Shown: positions 10,046-22,500, numbered from the stretch's first letter. The stretch is 64,000 nucleotides of DNA from Lampris incognitus (GCF_029633865.1 NC_079213.1:84972803-85036802); one strand, 5' to 3'. Program-made: numbers and translations. Notes: generated by a model not told the origin, from the letters alone.

Positions 10046-11500
10046 TTGCAGGGTGACCAGGCGTGCAGCTTTTCTGACAGCAAGACCTGGGCCCAATCTC
10101 TTCCTCCTCATCGGCCTTATGACTGTGCTATCGACCTCCACTCTGGGGCACCCCTTCCCAGCAGTCGTCTGTACAGTCTGACCATCCCCGAGAAGGCTGC
10201 GATGGACGAGTACATCTCCGAGTCCTTGGCAGCGGGGCTCATTCGGCCCTCGTCCTCCCAGGTGGCAGCTGGATTCTTTTTCGTAAAGAAGAAGGAGGGG
10301 GGCCTCCGACCCTGCATTGACTATCGCCAACTCATTGAGATAACCGTCAAGAACAAGTACCCCCTTCCTCTCATGAGTTCCACCCTTGAACCCCTCACCC
10401 AGGCTACAGTCTTCACAAAGCTGGACCTTCGGTGTGCCTATCTTCTGGTCTGGATCCGGAAGGGGGACGAGTGGAAGACAGCCTTTAAGACGCCCTGGGG
10501 TCATTATGAGTACCCGGTCATGCCGTTCGGCCTCACCAACGCCCCGGCGGTATTCCAGGCTCTCGTGAATGACATTCTTCGCGACATGCTCGACGAGTTT
10601 GTGGTGGTCTACCTCGATGACGTCCTCATCTTCTCCAGGACCCTCGAGGTACATGTCCAGCATGTCCGCTGGGTACTCGAACGTCTCCTCCGGAACCGGC
10701 TCTTCGTCAAGGCAGAGAAGTGCCGGTTCCATTCCCCTTCCGTTGACTACCTGGGCTTCGTCGTTGAGAGGGGACAGACCCGGGCCGACCCCCGCAAGAT
10801 CCAGGCTGTGGTGGACTGGCCCGATCCCACATCACGGAAGGAATTACAGAGCTTCCTCGGGTTTGCGAACTTCTATCGGAGGTTCATCAGGAACTACAGC
10901 CGCGTGGCAGAACCTCCCACCAGGCTGACCTCCCCCTCCCAGCCGTTCATCTGGTCCCCGGCTGCCCGCTCTGCGTTCCAGTCCCTCAAGGAGAGGTTCA
11001 CCGGCACCCCGGTCCTGCTCCACCCCGACCCCAAGAGGCAGTTCATTGTGGAGGTGGACGCTTCAGACACCGGGTTGGGGGCTGTCCTCTCCCAGCGGTC
11101 AGCGTCTGACCAGAAGATCCATCCATGCGCCTTCTTCTCTCGCCGGTTCCTCCCTGCCGAGGAGAACTACGATGTCGGGAACCGGGAGCTGCTGGCAGTG
11201 GTGGCTGCTCTGGAGGAGTGGCACCATTGGCTGGAGGGGGCGGAACAGCCGTTCACCATCTGGACTTATCATAAGAACTTGACGTTCATCCGAGCAACCG
11301 AGCGCATCAATGGTCGGCAGGCACGGTGGGCCAGCTTCCTCAGTCAGTTTGACTTCACGCTGACTTATCGCCCCGGGTCCCGCAACACGAAGGCAGACTC
11401 CCTGTCCCGACAACACCCGAGGAGGGAGCCAGCTACAGAGGAGCCGACTCCCATTCTTCCTGAGGCCAGGGTGGTTGGCGTGGTTACCTGGGGCATATAG
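10046..11500 (+). CDS. chromovirus RT and RNase H (partial, ends at in-frame stop)
   Basis: 484-aa open frame. RT motifs: [19 protein letters not shown] near residue 75, [24 protein letters not shown] and the catalytic [10 protein letters not shown] near residue 190. RNase H follows: [15 protein letters not shown] near residue 337 and the [16 protein letters not shown] end. A TAG at 11498-11500 interrupts the frame; the same frame resumes with integrase N-terminal sequence. The region upstream of the RT is missing, so the ATG at 10046 is not the natural start of pol. Confidence 0.85.
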   Translation: MQGDQACSFSDSKTWAQSLPPHRPYDCAIDLHSGAPLPSSRLYSLTIPEKAAMDEYISESLAAGLIRPSSSQVAAGFFFVKKKEGGLRPCIDYRQLIEITVKNKYPLPLMSSTLEPLTQATVFTKLDLRCAYLLVWIRKGDEWKTAFKTPWGHYEYPVMPFGLTNAPAVFQALVNDILRDMLDEFVVVYLDDVLIFSRTLEVHVQHVRWVLERLLRNRLFVKAEKCRFHSPSVDYLGFVVERGQTRADPRKIQAVVDWPDPTSRKELQSFLGFANFYRRFIRNYSRVAEPPTRLTSPSQPFIWSPAARSAFQSLKERFTGTPVLLHPDPKRQFIVEVDASDTGLGAVLSQRSASDQKIHPCAFFSRRFLPAEENYDVGNRELLAVVAALEEWHHWLEGAEQPFTIWTYHKNLTFIRATERINGRQARWASFLSQFDFTLTYRPGSRNTKADSLSRQHPRREPATEEPTPILPEARVVGVVTWGI

Positions 11501-12126
11501 ACCATGGTCAGGCAGGCGTTGCGCTCCCATCCCGCCCCGAGCCACGTGCCTCCACGCCGCCTGTTCGTCCCGGACTCAGTCCGGTCCCGGGTTCTTCAGT
11601 GGGGCCATGCCAGTCAGTTTGCTTGCCACCCGGGTGTCCACCGCACCTTCACCTTCCTGGCTCGGCGTTTCTGGTGGCCCACCATGAGGAACGATTCTGG
11701 GACTTCGTAAAGGCCTACTCCGTCTGTGCTCGCAGCAAGGCCTCTCACCAGGCACCCGCGGGTCTGCTGCAGCCCCTCCCAACTCCAAGCCGGCCCTGGT
11801 CCCATTTGGCGTTGGATTTTGTCTCCGGACTGCCTCCCTCCCAGGGTAACACTGTGATCCTGACAGTAAGGGAGTGCACCTGGTGGCCCTCCCCAAACTC
11901 CCATCGGCTTCTGAGACAGCGGACCTCCTGACGGGCCACGTGTTCCGTCTCCACGGCCGTCCCCTGGACGTCGTCTTGGACCGAGGGCCCCAGTTCGCCT
12001 CCCAGGTATGGCGGGCCTTTTGTAAGGGGTTGGGTGCCTCTGTTAGTCTCTCCTCCTGGATATCACCCACAGACTAACGGGCAGACGGAGAGGCTGAACC
12101 AGAGCGTGTAGTCTGCCCTCCGGTGC
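11501..12126 (+). pseudogene. chromovirus integrase zinc-binding and catalytic core, broken
   Basis: The HHCC region starts in frame with RT ([14 protein letters not shown]), then the reading shifts near 11685 to another frame ([13 protein letters not shown]). A small deletion near 11866 removes the usual VDRFSK segment and the frame shifts again ([29 protein letters not shown]). One extra base near 12055 and a TAG near 12108 complete the damage. Catalytic positions are partly visible ([23 protein letters not shown]) but spread over three frames. Confidence 0.75.
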
Positions 12127-12807
12127 GTGGCCGCCAAGAAGCCCAGCTCCTGGAGCCGGTTCCTCCCCTGGGTCGAGTATGCCATCAACTTCCTGGTCAG
12201 CTCTGCCACCGGCCTCTCACCTTTTGAGGTGTCCCTGGGCTACCAGCCCCCTCTCTTTGCTGCGCAGGAGTCGGAAGTGGCAGTTCCCTCCGTGCAGGCC
12301 CATCTGAACCGGTGTCGTCGCGTCTGGGAGGTGACCAGAGCTGCTCTGCTCTGGGCAGCTGAGCGCGCCGGTCGGGGAGCCAACCGACGCCGGTCCCCAG
12401 CGCCTACGTACCAACCAGGCCAAAGGGTGTGGCTGTCCTCGAAGGACCTCCCGCTTCAGTCCACCGCGAAGAAGCTGAACCCCCGGTTTGTCGGGCCCTT
12501 TGAGATCAGGAAGGTTCTCAGCCCCGCGGCGGTGAGTCTGACGCTTCCGGCTTCCTTGAAAAACCATCCCGTTTTTCATGTGTCTCGGGTTAAGCCTGTC
12601 TCCCACAGTCCTCTGATGCCTCCGGCCCCAGCTCCGCCTCCCCCTGAGATCGTGGATGGGCACCCACAGTGGAAAGTCCGCCGGCTGCTGGACGTCCGGC
12701 GCCGAGGACGGGGGTTCCAGTATTTGGTGGACTGGGAAGTCTACAGTCTGGAGGAACGTAGCTGGGTCTCCCGCCAGCTCATCCTGGACCCTGGGCTGCT
12801 CCCTTAG
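12127..12807 (+). CDS. chromovirus integrase C-terminal domain with chromodomain (fragment)
   Basis: Open 226-aa stretch. The first part ends the integrase core ([19 protein letters not shown]). The middle has the GPY/F module ([11 protein letters not shown]) and [11 protein letters not shown]. The last 50 residues are a chromodomain ([18 protein letters not shown], then ERSWVSR). Chromodomains in this position bind modified histones and steer insertion in the family. The reading frame is no longer joined to a working integrase core. Confidence 0.85.
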   Translation: MAAKKPSSWSRFLPWVEYAINFLVSSATGLSPFEVSLGYQPPLFAAQESEVAVPSVQAHLNRCRRVWEVTRAALLWAAERAGRGANRRRSPAPTYQPGQRVWLSSKDLPLQSTAKKLNPRFVGPFEIRKVLSPAAVSLTLPASLKNHPVFHVSRVKPVSHSPLMPPAPAPPPPEIVDGHPQWKVRRLLDVRRRGRGFQYLVDWEVYSLEERSWVSRQLILDPGLLP

Positions 12808-12876
12808 TTCCATCATTCCCATCCCGACAAGCCGGGCAAGTCGCCTGGTGGTGCCCGTGGAGGGGGGGGGGGGTAC

Positions 12877-13952
12877 TGTTATGCTACGTTCAGACCAAAG
12901 GCGACGAGAGAGTTCGCGCCGCTTTGTTGGCCCGTGTTTGGCCGACAGCTCCGCCAGGTGTGTTCGAACAGAACGCGAATTCGCTGTGTTGACGTCACAA
13001 CAAGCAGTCTAGTTACACCAACGCGGTTGGCAAGTTTGCTAGACCGCACACAACAAATACCACACACGAGCAGTTTGTGTTTACTTGTGATCATCATGGA
13101 TGAGCGAAAGAGATCAGTTGCGGTGGCTCTGCTTTTATCAAATTGCGCCGCCGAAACCGGCGTCACCGTTCGGTTTGGGTTCATAGCATAAACCGGAGAC
13201 GTGCCCAGCTTGGCGAATTTCACCGGCTCATTCAGGAGTTGCGTTTGGACGGCGACCGAAAAGAATTCTGGGTAGGGGGCGTGTATTCTTTCCCAACATG
13301 AAGGCGGGTTCTAACCCTACTTGAAGTGATTGGTTATCGCCTGGCGAAATATTCGCCCGAGTTGGACATTTTTGAACTCCCGCGAAGGCGCGTTCGTCGC
13401 TCGATTCGCCCAATTCGCGCCGCCCGTAATTTCGCCGCGAATTATTCCGCCCATTCGCCTCCTCTCATTGACTTTGCATGCATTCGCGCCGCCCAAAAAA
13501 TTCGCACCGCCTTTGGTCTGAACGTAGCATCACGGCTCGCCCACCCCGCGCCGTGGCCCGCCCACCCCGCGCCGGCAGCCAATCAGCTCGTCAGGGCCGG
13601 CCTTAGCCGTCAGGGCTGGGCTTAAATTTGGTGGTCTCCCAGCGCCTGTTTTCAGGTCGTGCCGTAATCTCATCGCAGTAGTGGCTACTCTTCCCTTACG
13701 GTGCTTTTCTCTCCGAGTTCACCCCAGCCCTTGGTTTATGGTTTCCCTTGCAAAGTTTCCCCGTGGAAGTATCCTGCCGTGTTCCCGGTTGGATTACCCG
13801 CGAGTTTTTTTCCCTTGGACTTCCCGTTTTCTTGTCGCTTATTGCCTTCCTGTGTTTGACTGTTGTACGCGCAAGGAATAAAGTACGCCAGTTTCGGCTA
13901 ACCCCATCTCTGTCTAGTGTCGTGCGCTTGGGGTCTTCCACAAACCCTAACA
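12877..13952 (+). repeat. chromovirus 3' LTR, interrupted by a TIR element
   Basis: The LTR starts TGTT right after a poly-G tract and ends CCTAACA. Its body resumes at 13529 with CACGGCTCGCCCACC and includes AATAAA at 13877-13882. Removing the inserted element 12883-13528 and one AT copy leaves about 428 bp. No matching 5' LTR occurs in the window. Confidence 0.72.
12883..13528. mobile_element. non-autonomous DNA transposon with 23-bp TIRs, AT target duplication
   Basis: Inverted ends: GCTACGTTCAGACCAAAGG at the left and its exact complement at the right, with AT on both outer sides. About 646 bp with no transposase. A two-base AT target duplication is described for ISL2EU-type elements, but with palindromic AT the boundary is ambiguous, so the family call is tentative. 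It sits exactly inside the chromovirus LTR. Confidence 0.62.
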
Positions 13953-15645
13953 CTTCTCTTTTCTCCGCAACAACAATACAGACAATACAATAATACGTAA
14001 ATTCTTATTATTAAGAACGGGATGGTTATACATGTATACATATTTTATAGCCTAACATTACTCGTGATATTTATAAATTGAAAACAAGCTGAATTTTATT
14101 AATGCGCGCCTGCTTGAGACGACGAGCGTCTGGTGGGGGTGATTTCGGTCTACTCTACTACACAGTCAGTGACGGGCAAACCGGAATGAAATATGTAGCT
14201 GTACATATACTCAAATCAGTACATAGAAAATAAACTGAATTTCACTGGAAACTTACCTCACAGGTGATCCGACTCGAAGGCGGTCTTCAAAAAAGCTCCG
14301 CTGTCTATGTGCCGGCTGCCTTCTTCAACAAGCTTCGCTGTCACTGAGCTCACGCGACGCTGTCACTCTGAGCTCGCTCTTCACAATCGCGGGAAATCTC
14401 CGACATGACACGAAATGGACCCATAGATATGAAGCCAAAATGTTTAAGATACTGATAACCTTCTATTAACTCGATGACTATTGATCCAAACCACGGAAAT
14501 TGCAAGAAAGATGGGCTGAATGGGCTGAACTTGAAACAAAGCTATTAAACACTTTCGGAGAGGATTTGAATTGTTATTTTTATTCTAAATTCTTATCGTT
14601 TTGGCGCTGGTGATTTTCCTTTGGCGCTGGCTAAAACCTCTTTGGGGGGCGCAAAAAATTCCTGTATGCAGGAAAAACCTTGGAGGTCTTGTTGGTGTTT
14701 TTAACCCTGCCGCTTATTGTTACAGGTCAAACAATGATCGTAACGATAATAACACTGATAGTTACAAAACGGCGCAGGTTTAAGTAAAAAAAAAAGGAGA
14801 AGCGTGTTTTTAAGGAATACATTATACAGAAGACGAGGAGAGCTTTGGAAAGACGTCCTCGCTTCGCTATGACCCGGAAGTCCTGCAGACTTGTCATAAC
14901 ATTCTAAACATGGCTTGAACCGTATCACTGCCACTCGAAGATTGGAGCGACAGAGTATAAATCTATTCTTCACTTTTGGGATTGGGGCACGTGGGTGATT
15001 GCTTTTGCTAGGCACTGTATACATGTCATTCTCACAAGGGGCTGATCCCCCCGTAAAGGTCTGATCTCAGAATCGTCCCTGTTGTATTCTTATAATGAAA
15101 TTTGTTCTCTGCATTGAACCCATCCTGTTGTACAGGAGCAGCTGCAGCGCCTGAGGATCAACTCCAGTTCTTCTTTCCATTGCCGGTGTAAGGAACTTAG
15201 ACCAGAAATAACTGTTTAAGCCTGACTCATGGCATTACGTGGAAATATCGAATGCCTATAAACATTAACAGGCATACTTAAGGAAACAAAGACTGAACTG
15301 GATTCAATAGCAAACAAAACATTGTGGTGTGGTGCTGTAAATTGTAAATGGCAGCTGTCATCTATAAAAGCACAATGAGGCAATTAATATTGTAGTTTGT
15401 CGTAACAGTTGTAGCGGTGGTGTTAGCTGTAAAAGTTGTAATAGCAGTAGTAATTCAAATTGCTAAGTATTAACAAAACTTATTCATAACTGTATTAATT
15501 AGTTAACTTCATATAAGCCAATATAAGTTTCCAAAATTGTCAGAAATTATTTAAAAGTTATATTTTAAAGGAACAATTAGATTCCCAAATCTATCAACAG
15601 TAAAATTCATTCATTTCGAGGCAAAGGGCAGAAGTGCAATTGTAC
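13953..15645. other. intergenic DNA without recognisable gene
   Basis: Single-copy-looking sequence with short ORFs only (largest about 107 aa, no motif). The part near 14120-14420 is GC-richer and has repeated GAGCTC and TGTCACTCTGAGC words; the part near 15300-15640 is AT-rich. No RNA gene, LTR or TIR could be recognised. Confidence 0.5.
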
Positions 15646-15970
15646 TGCTACATCCAATTTGACTCTTGTCCTGTATTAGGTTTTACAGCCAGCTAAACTC
15701 TCCCTTGCATCATATCCTCCAAGGAACAGACCAGTGTTGTATATGGACGGGATTTAATAACAAGGAAGTGTGAAACTGAAAATAAACATACAGAAAAGCA
15801 TACATCAGTATACAATACAAAATAGCTTACTCACTCTAGAGTTACAGTTAGGATAACATCCTCTATTTTTCAGGAAACAAAGGTAAGTATAAAACTAACA
15901 TTTTCTTTGCAGGAATAAAATGTAAGTTGTAACTCATCAGGTATAGCATTGAACACTGTATTTACGCTAG
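15646..15970 (-). repeat. BEL element A 3' LTR, outer part
   Basis: Matches 32307-32638 almost base for base up to TTTACGCTAG, where element B is inserted. The terminal CTAG at 15967-15970 is the left copy of the target duplication of B. Confidence 0.88.
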
Positions 15971-16178
15971 TGTAGTGGTTATAGGGATACATAATTCCCC
16001 TTATTGAGCTAGTAGGAACCTTTGTTTACAGTTGCTGTTTTCTCGGTTCGGGTTTACAGTGGTACAGTTCCGCTGCGCGGGTTTTTTGTGTGGTTGTTGT
16101 AATGGTGAAGGAATAAATGGTGCACGTTGTGTAGCCGAAAGAGAAAGTTGTCACGACTCCTGATTGAGCTCCTCTACA
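15971..16178 (+). repeat. element B 5' LTR
   Basis: 208 bp, contains AATAAA near 16110 and starts TG, ends CA. Followed after one base by the tRNA-Trp primer binding site. Confidence 0.9.
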
Positions 16179-16179
16179 C

Positions 16180-16194
16180 TGGTGACCCCGACGT
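16180..16194 (+). promoter_or_regulatory. primer binding site for tRNA-Trp
   Basis: TGGTGACCCCGACGT is the complement of the 3' end (with CCA) of eukaryotic tRNA-Trp. Its place directly after the LTR fixes the plus orientation of element B. Confidence 0.8.
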
Positions 16195-16235
16195 TTGTCT
16201 CTTGGTAGTTATCAGAGACAATCTTTCAAACGAAC

Positions 16236-16349
16236 ATGGTTGACGAAATCAACGCGGTTTCTCTCAAATTGCCAGAGTTCTGGGAGTCATCGGCAACGAC
16301 ATGGTTCGCCCAGGCGGAAGCGCAGTTTGCTATCCGCAAAATAACATGA
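16236..16349 (+). pseudogene. element B gag N-terminus (37 codons)
   Basis: ATG followed by a gag start typical of CsRn1-like elements (KLPEFWESSATTWFAQ, AEAQFAIRKIT), ended by TGA at the junction with the LTR of element C. The rest of gag has been lost. Confidence 0.7.
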
Positions 16350-16352
16350 TGC

Positions 16353-16594
16353 TGTAGAGCCGAAGGAACGGAGAAGACCGTAGGTTCACACTTTAGCCGT
16401 GTAGGCAACTTTCTTTAATCAACGGTAAATCAGAGAGACAACAAAACCACAGGCTCGACTGAGCGGAGGCGGCAAGAATAACCAGAAAACTGGCTGAACA
16501 ACCATAACTTAACCCTGCGTTAACCTGCCAGGGCAACCCTGACTTAACCCTTAGTTCCTGGGGTGAATTCTATCCCCAATACGTGTCCACCACA
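16353..16594 (-). repeat. element C 3' LTR
   Basis: 242 bp with TG/CA ends. Next to it on the internal side is a C-run (16598-16605) that is the polypurine tract of a minus-strand element. No second copy occurs in the window. Confidence 0.78.
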
Positions 16595-16615
16595 TGAGCC
16601 CCCCAAGAATTCGCC

Positions 16616-17731
16616 CTAGTAATCGAAGTCAGGCAGGCGCGGGGGGACGACAGGCCGTCCGCGGCGGCTCCGGGTAACAGGGGCCGGAGTGTCTCTGGGA
16701 GGCATTGACGCGGGCCTGTGGAGGTCGGCCTGAGGAGCAGAAGAGGCAGCGCGGGCCTCCACAGGGGGAGGAGGCGGAGCCGGGGGACGACCGCGACGAG
16801 GAGGTTGGGCTAACTCCAACGGCTGCGTCAAGTCCAGGTGTGCGGGTTTAACTCGGTCCATTGAAACATGCTCGGCCGTGCCCCCAAAATCTACCACCAG
16901 GTGCTTAGTTCCCCGTTCCAGGACGCGGAAGGGGCCGTCATAAGGGGGTTGCAGAGGGGGGCGGTGTGCGTCGTGACGGATGAACACGTAGTCCGCTGAC
17001 TGCAGACCTGGGGGCACCTGGGACACCGGAGCGCCGTGTTGGGCGGTAGGGACGGGTGTGAAAGCTCTGACCCCGTCCAGCAAGGAGGCTCGTTGGTCCA
17101 CAGCTGACCAGGGACGCGTTGCGTTGGGCATGAAATCGCCTGGGACTCGCAGCGGCGTGCCGTACACCAGCTCCGCAGAGGAGGCTTGTAGGTCTTCCTT
17201 CGGGGCGGTCTGCAGGCCCAGCATGACCCATGGGAGCTTGTCGACCCAATTGCAGTCCTTGAGAGTAGCCCGAAGCGCAGCCTTCATGGACCGGTGGAAG
17301 CGCTCACATAGGCCGTTCGCCTGAGGGTGGTGGGCGGTAGTGCGGTGAGGCTTGACGCCCAGAGCCTCACTCACAGCATTCTATAGCTCTGAGGTAAACT
17401 GTGGCCCGCGGTCAGATGAAAGGTCGGAAGGCGTACCGAAACGTGAGACCCACGACACAATAAAAGCCCGGGCCACATCAGCAGACGTCGTGGATGCCAG
17501 GGGAACAGCTTCAGGCCAGCGCGTAGTCCTGTCCACCACAGTGAAGAGGTAGGTGAACCCATGGGAGGGGGGTAGGGGACCAACCAGGTCGACGTGGACA
17601 TGGTCAAATCGTCTCTCCGGCACTGCGAGGCGTTCCAGGGGCGCCTTAATGTGGCGGTGTATCTTAGCCCGCTGACAGGCAACACACGAGTCGGCCCACG
17701 CTTTCACGTCTCTTAAGTCCCTCCCACACAA
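16616..17731 (-). pseudogene. element C integrase core and C-terminus, one stop codon
   Basis: Frame 17381-17731 has the zinc-finger end (SCVACQRAKIHRHIK) and core (FDHVHVDLVGPLP, SDRGPQFTSEL); a TAG near 17378 interrupts; 16616-17374 resumes in phase with the core Glu (HHPQANGLCERFHRS) and the C-terminal module (LQPPYDGPFRVLERG, VSMDRVKPAHLDL) and ends RLPDFDY. Apart from the upstream frameshift this is the only lesion. Confidence 0.82.
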
Positions 17732-18411
17732 ACTTAGCAGAGGTCAGGCGCACGGATGGCTTACCGCCTGGATGAGAGAGGCCGTGCACAGCTTCAAACA
17801 CGGGGCGTCTCCAGCTGTCCGGGACGATGGGCCTGGGCTGTCCTGTGGAGACGTCACACGGGAGGGTGACACCTGTGTCGCTGAAAGGAACGTCCTGCAG
17901 GCGGAGCCCCGTGTCGGAGGTCCGGAGACGGAGGATGCTCGGGTCCGTGGCCTGGTCAGCGGCCATCTGTGCATAGTCCAGGCCTAGGTGGACCGCTCCA
18001 ATCACTGCCCTAGAGAGGCAGTCAGCTACCTGGTTAGACTTACCAGCGACGTGCTGGATGTCGGTAGTGAATTCCGAAATGTAGGAGAGTTGTCGCTGCT
18101 GGCGAGCGGACCATGGCTCGGCCGTCTTGGACATGGCAAACGTGAGGGGCTTGTGGTCCACGTACGCAGTAAACTCGCGGCCCTCTAGCAGGAACCGGAA
18201 ATGCCGGACGGCGAGCCAGAGACCGAGGAGTTCCCTGTCAAAAGTACTATACTTGCGCTCTCGGGGTGTAAGCTGGCGACTGAAAAAGGCCAAAGGCTGC
18301 CAAGCCCCCCCCCACCCACCCACTGCTCGTGAACCGCACCAACAGCATAGTCCGATGCATCCGTGGTTATGGAAATAGGCGCTGCAGGTGAAGGATGCGC
18401 TAGCAGGGTAG
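17664..18411 (-). pseudogene. element C RNase H and integrase start, frameshifted
   Basis: RNase H follows the D insertion: LAFFSRQLTPRERKYSTFDR, FTAYVDHKPLTFAMSK and HVAGKSNQVADCLSRA. A local expansion of a C-run near 18306 gives EQWVGGWGGAWQP. The integrase zinc region (HGLSHPGGKPSVRLTSAKFVW) loses frame near 17720. Confidence 0.8.
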
Positions 18412-18415
18412 CCTG

Positions 18416-19137
18416 TGTAACCAGGTTAAAATTAATGTTTTTATTTTATTTTGTTTGAGTATGAAATATCACCAAATCCTGTCTGTGTGCTGTTATTTGT
18501 GTTTACTACATTTTATTTTATGTCATTATTTACTTTTATGTATGTTTTCCAACGACCGTCATATACATGTACTGTCGCTTTAAGAGAGAGGTCTTGTGGG
18601 TACACGGAAGAGGGAACGCGGGAGAGGCCATTTTTATTTTGTGGGAGGAGTCTCAAGCAGCAATCGAGCCGAGCCACACGTATTTATTACCGTAGGACAG
18701 TTTTGCTGGTTGAGGAGAACGTAACCTTGAGTATCCCTGTAAGAAGATACTGCAAGCCGTGGGATAAAATACTTGTTTATCCTTTCTTACATCGGAGTCC
18801 CGTGGACGGTTTCTCCTTCTAACGCACACGAGTGAAGTCCGGGCAGTGGTTGAACTTCGACCCCCACGTCCGTAAGAAACACCGCTCCCGCTGGAGGACT
18901 GGACGTTTGTCGAAGGGTTTGAAACCAAAATAAATGGCAAGGTGGGCCAAATAGAGTCCCGTGTGTCCCCCCTCCTTCCTTGATCATGATGATGATGATG
19001 ATGATGATGAGAGACTGAGGGCCCCCACAACACCTGGGGCCCCACCCAACTAGAACACAACGCAGAGCTAATGATGAGAGTGACGGGCATGCAGCAGGCT
19101 GACCAGCAGAGAACAGCATAGGACTGCCCCCGTTACA
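18416..19137 (+). repeat. element D 5' LTR
   Basis: 722 bp, contains AATAAA near 18930 and a short ATG/TGA trinucleotide microsatellite at 18987-19011. The minus-strand 145-aa ORF with a His run occurs in both LTRs and is an artefact of the repeat. Confidence 0.9.
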
Positions 19138-19252
19138 TTCGTGCCGTGACCCTCCTGGATTCTGAGAGTGACATCAGTTGCTCGCCGCGGGAGGCTGCTG
19201 TCGTCATCAAGCCCCAGACGTCCTCAGGTATTTCTACAGACTGTACACTCAT

Positions 19253-19462
19253 TGTAATGTCCGTAGACGCCTTGTCTTACTGACATAAGAATAATTCAAG
19301 AACGAGCCGACTTCGTAGGTTCTTAACTGTGTAGCTTTTACTAGCGTTCATCCGACATACAACCTTCATAACATGCGCTTCTAACTTCCTCTATACGTCA
19401 CACGCACTGCACGTACATCCGTGAGTAGGTCAAGTTAAACACGTGACCTTTCATTCATTACA
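19253..19462 (-). repeat. element E 3' LTR
   Basis: 210 bp, TGTAATG...CATTACA on the plus strand; same sequence as 23477-23686. Confidence 0.93.
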
Positions 19463-19588
19463 TCTCCCCCTCTAAGATTATTTTCTAAACATTTCTCTGA
19501 ACATTTACTGCCAACAATTTTAACCTGTATATCACCCCCCTTTTCACAAAAAATTAAAAATCTCCCACAGTACACAAGTCCATACGCC

Positions 19589-22500
19589 TCACAAATCCAG
19601 CCGGATTGCTGGCTTGCTCACCCTGCCAGAGCGAGTAACATATGGTGTGGAAGTTGGCATTTCTGCTGCTCGGGACTCATCCGTGTTTCCACTCTCCCCT
19701 GGAGTGACATGGTCAGGATCCCTGCTGACAGAGGTGAGTGTTTTGGGTGTAGCCAACAGGTGGCGCCTGTTCCTTCTGTAATGTTCACCTTGAGCTGTCT
19801 CCACTATGTAGGATCTGGGAGTGGAGCTCTGACTGTGAACAACTGCTGGCATTGTCCATGTTTTCTGTCCATCAGGTTTGGTGAGTACTGCGTCACCCGA
19901 GTTCAGTGGGCGCAGTGTCCGCACGCCGTTCCTGCGGTTGTAGTAGAAAGCCTGCCTCGATTTGGCTGCGGCGTCAGCGGTTTTGATCAGTTCCTCTTTA
20001 GGCCAGGCCGGTTTCAGGTTATGCTGCAATGTGGGTAAGGTGGTTCTGAGTCTCCTACCCATGAGCAATTCCGCTGGACTGGCTCCAGTGGAAGAAGAGG
20101 GTGTAGCTCTGTATGTCAACAGGGCGAGGAGAGGGTCTTCCTGCCTTAATATGCTTTTGGCTATCTGAACAGCCCTCTCTGCCTGTCCATTACTCTGGGG
20201 GTAGTGTGGGCTTGAAGTCACATGGATGAAATCATAATCCTCACTGAACCTCCTCATCTCTTCTGAAACTAGCTGTGGCCCATTATCGCTAACTACAATT
20301 TCAGGGATACCAAAACGTGCAAATGTAGCCTTCAGCCTAGCTACAACCTGACTGCTAGTAGTTGTTGGTAGATTTAGGATCTCCAAAAACCTGGAATAAT
20401 AGTCAGACACTATCAAGTAGTTTTGCTTTTTGTACTCACACAGGTCTATGCCAACTTTCTGCCATGGTCTGGATGGGAGCTCACTTGACATTAAAGGCTC
20501 TTTTCTCTGTGTGTTCTTGTGTTCTCTGCAGAATTGACATTGCTGTATCTTTGTTGTAATGTGCTCTGTCATTTTGGGCCACCACACTGACTGGCTAGCT
20601 CTCTCTCTGCACTTAACTATCCCCTGGTGCCCGTCGTGTATTCTGTCTAAGATCACCTCCCTCATCTCTGTGGGAATGACGATACGACTGCCTCTGATGA
20701 CTAAACCATCTACCTCAGATAACTCCCCTCTCACCTGATAAAAGTCTCTGACTGTCTCCGGCACTTTATCGACATACTCAGGCCAGCCGTGTCTGATGAA
20801 GCCCAACACTGTCTGGAGCTGCAGATCCCCATCCGTGCTCTGTTTTATCTCCTGCATCCTTTGAGGTGTGGCAGGCACCTGGCACACGATGGCATCAATG
20901 TGCGCTGCAACATCATCATGAGAAGCACCATCTCCGTAGCACTGCTCTGGGCCTCTGGAGAGTGCATCAGCCACAGCTAAAGTTTTGCCTGGTGCGTATT
21001 CAGCCACTGCATTGAAACGCATCAGCCTCATTAACAGTCTCTGGCACCTAATGGGCACATTATCCAAGTCTTTGCTGTTCATGAGAGGCACTAGTGGTTT
21101 ATGATCGGTGACAAGTCTGAAATTGTCAAGCCCAAACAAGTACTTCTCGAACCTTTCACATGCCCAGACGCTGGCTAAGCACTCTTTCTCGATCTGTGCG
21201 TACCTTGTCTCTGCGTCACTCACCCGTCGGGAGCAGTAGGCCACGGGCTTCCAGTGTTCCCCATGCTGCTGGAGCAGAACGCCTCCCAGCCCGTAGCTGC
21301 TGGCATCTGCTGACACCACCGTAGCCTTAGTGACGTCATAAAAGGTGAGTACCGGGGCGGTGGCGAGTGCTGCTTTAAGGTCTTGGAATGCTGTGTTCTG
21401 TGCAGGTCCCCACAGCCACTCTGTCGTTGCTTTAAGCAATCCATAAAGCGGCTGACCTACAGTGGACAGCTCTGGGACGTATTTTGCCAAATAGTTCACC
21501 ATCCCGAGGAACCTCTTGAGTTCCGTCACGTTCTGGGGCTGAGGAAAGTTCTCTATTCCGGCCACTTTGTCCGGGTCAGGTCTGATGCCTGCCTCGTTGA
21601 TGATATGACCAAGGAAGCGGACTTGTTTCTGTTTGAACTTGCATTTCGCTTGGTTCAGTTTGAGACCTGCTGTTTCAATGACCCCCAGCGCTTCTGCTAG
21701 GCGCCGGTCATGGATTTCCTCAGTCTCTCCATGTATAAGGATGTCATCCATGTACACCTCTGTGCCCTCTAGCCCGGTCAGAGTTTCCGCCATCTTTCTC
21801 TGGAAAATCTCTGGAGCACTCGTTATACCAAATGGAAGGCGGCAGAAAGCATACCTCCCAAATGGGGTGATGAAAGTGGTGAGCCCCCTGCTGTCTTCAT
21901 GCAAGGGGATCTGGTAAAACCCACTTGCTGCATCCAACGTTGTGAAGAACTTTGACCCTGCGAGCCTTGGCATTATTTCCTCCATAGTGGGCAGCACGTA
22001 TTTCTCACGTTTCACCGCTCGATTCAGCCTCCTGAGGTCAGCGCAGCAGCGAACCTCTTTCTTGTTCGGTTTCAGCACCAGCACCATAGCGGCGCACCAT
22101 TCTATGGGCTGAGTCACTTTTTCAATAATGCCCTCATTTTCCATGCGCTGCAGTTCTTTCTTAACCAGTGGTACAAGTGGCAGCGGTATCCGTCTGACTG
22201 TATGCACCGCGTATGGCTGGGCACCCTCCACCAGAGCTATTTTCACTGGGTCTGTTTTCAGCAGTCCACTTGAACCGAAAACTCCACTGACCTCATTCAT
22301 CCGCTTCACTAGACCCATCTCCACTGCCTCTGGACGACTCAGCAGACAGCTGCCTCTCCCCTTGATCACATACACTGGAAAGGAGTATTGTTTCTCCTTG
22401 TAGTTGGTTGTGGCTTGAAACTGTCCTATGCAGCTGATGTTTCCACCTTGGCTTATGAAGCATGTGTCAGGAGGTCCCAGTTTTATGTTTGGCTTCAGCT

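Larger units (their letters stand above)
10046..13952 (+). mobile_element. Ty3/Gypsy chromovirus, 5'-truncated, with 3' LTR
   Basis: Contains RT, RNase H, broken integrase and an integrase C-terminus with a chromodomain, followed by a G-run polypurine tract (12860-12873) and a 3' LTR from TGTT at 12877 to CCTAACA at 13952. Gag, protease and the 5' LTR are missing; the element begins within a few codons of the RT domain. The chromodomain and motif set place it with the vertebrate V-clade chromoviruses (sushi-type). Confidence 0.85.

Noticed and set aside
9989..10732. 247-aa minus-strand ORF
   Set aside because: Antisense to the chromovirus RT, with no motif of its own.
14701..15024. 107-aa minus-strand ORF in the intergenic stretch
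   Set aside because: No motif, not flanked by splice or promoter signals that could be recognised.
18653..19090. 145-aa minus-strand ORF with a run of eight His, repeated at 25521-25958
   Set aside because: It lies wholly inside both LTRs of element D; the His run comes from the ATG/TGA microsatellite. Its duplication is due to the LTR pair, not selection.
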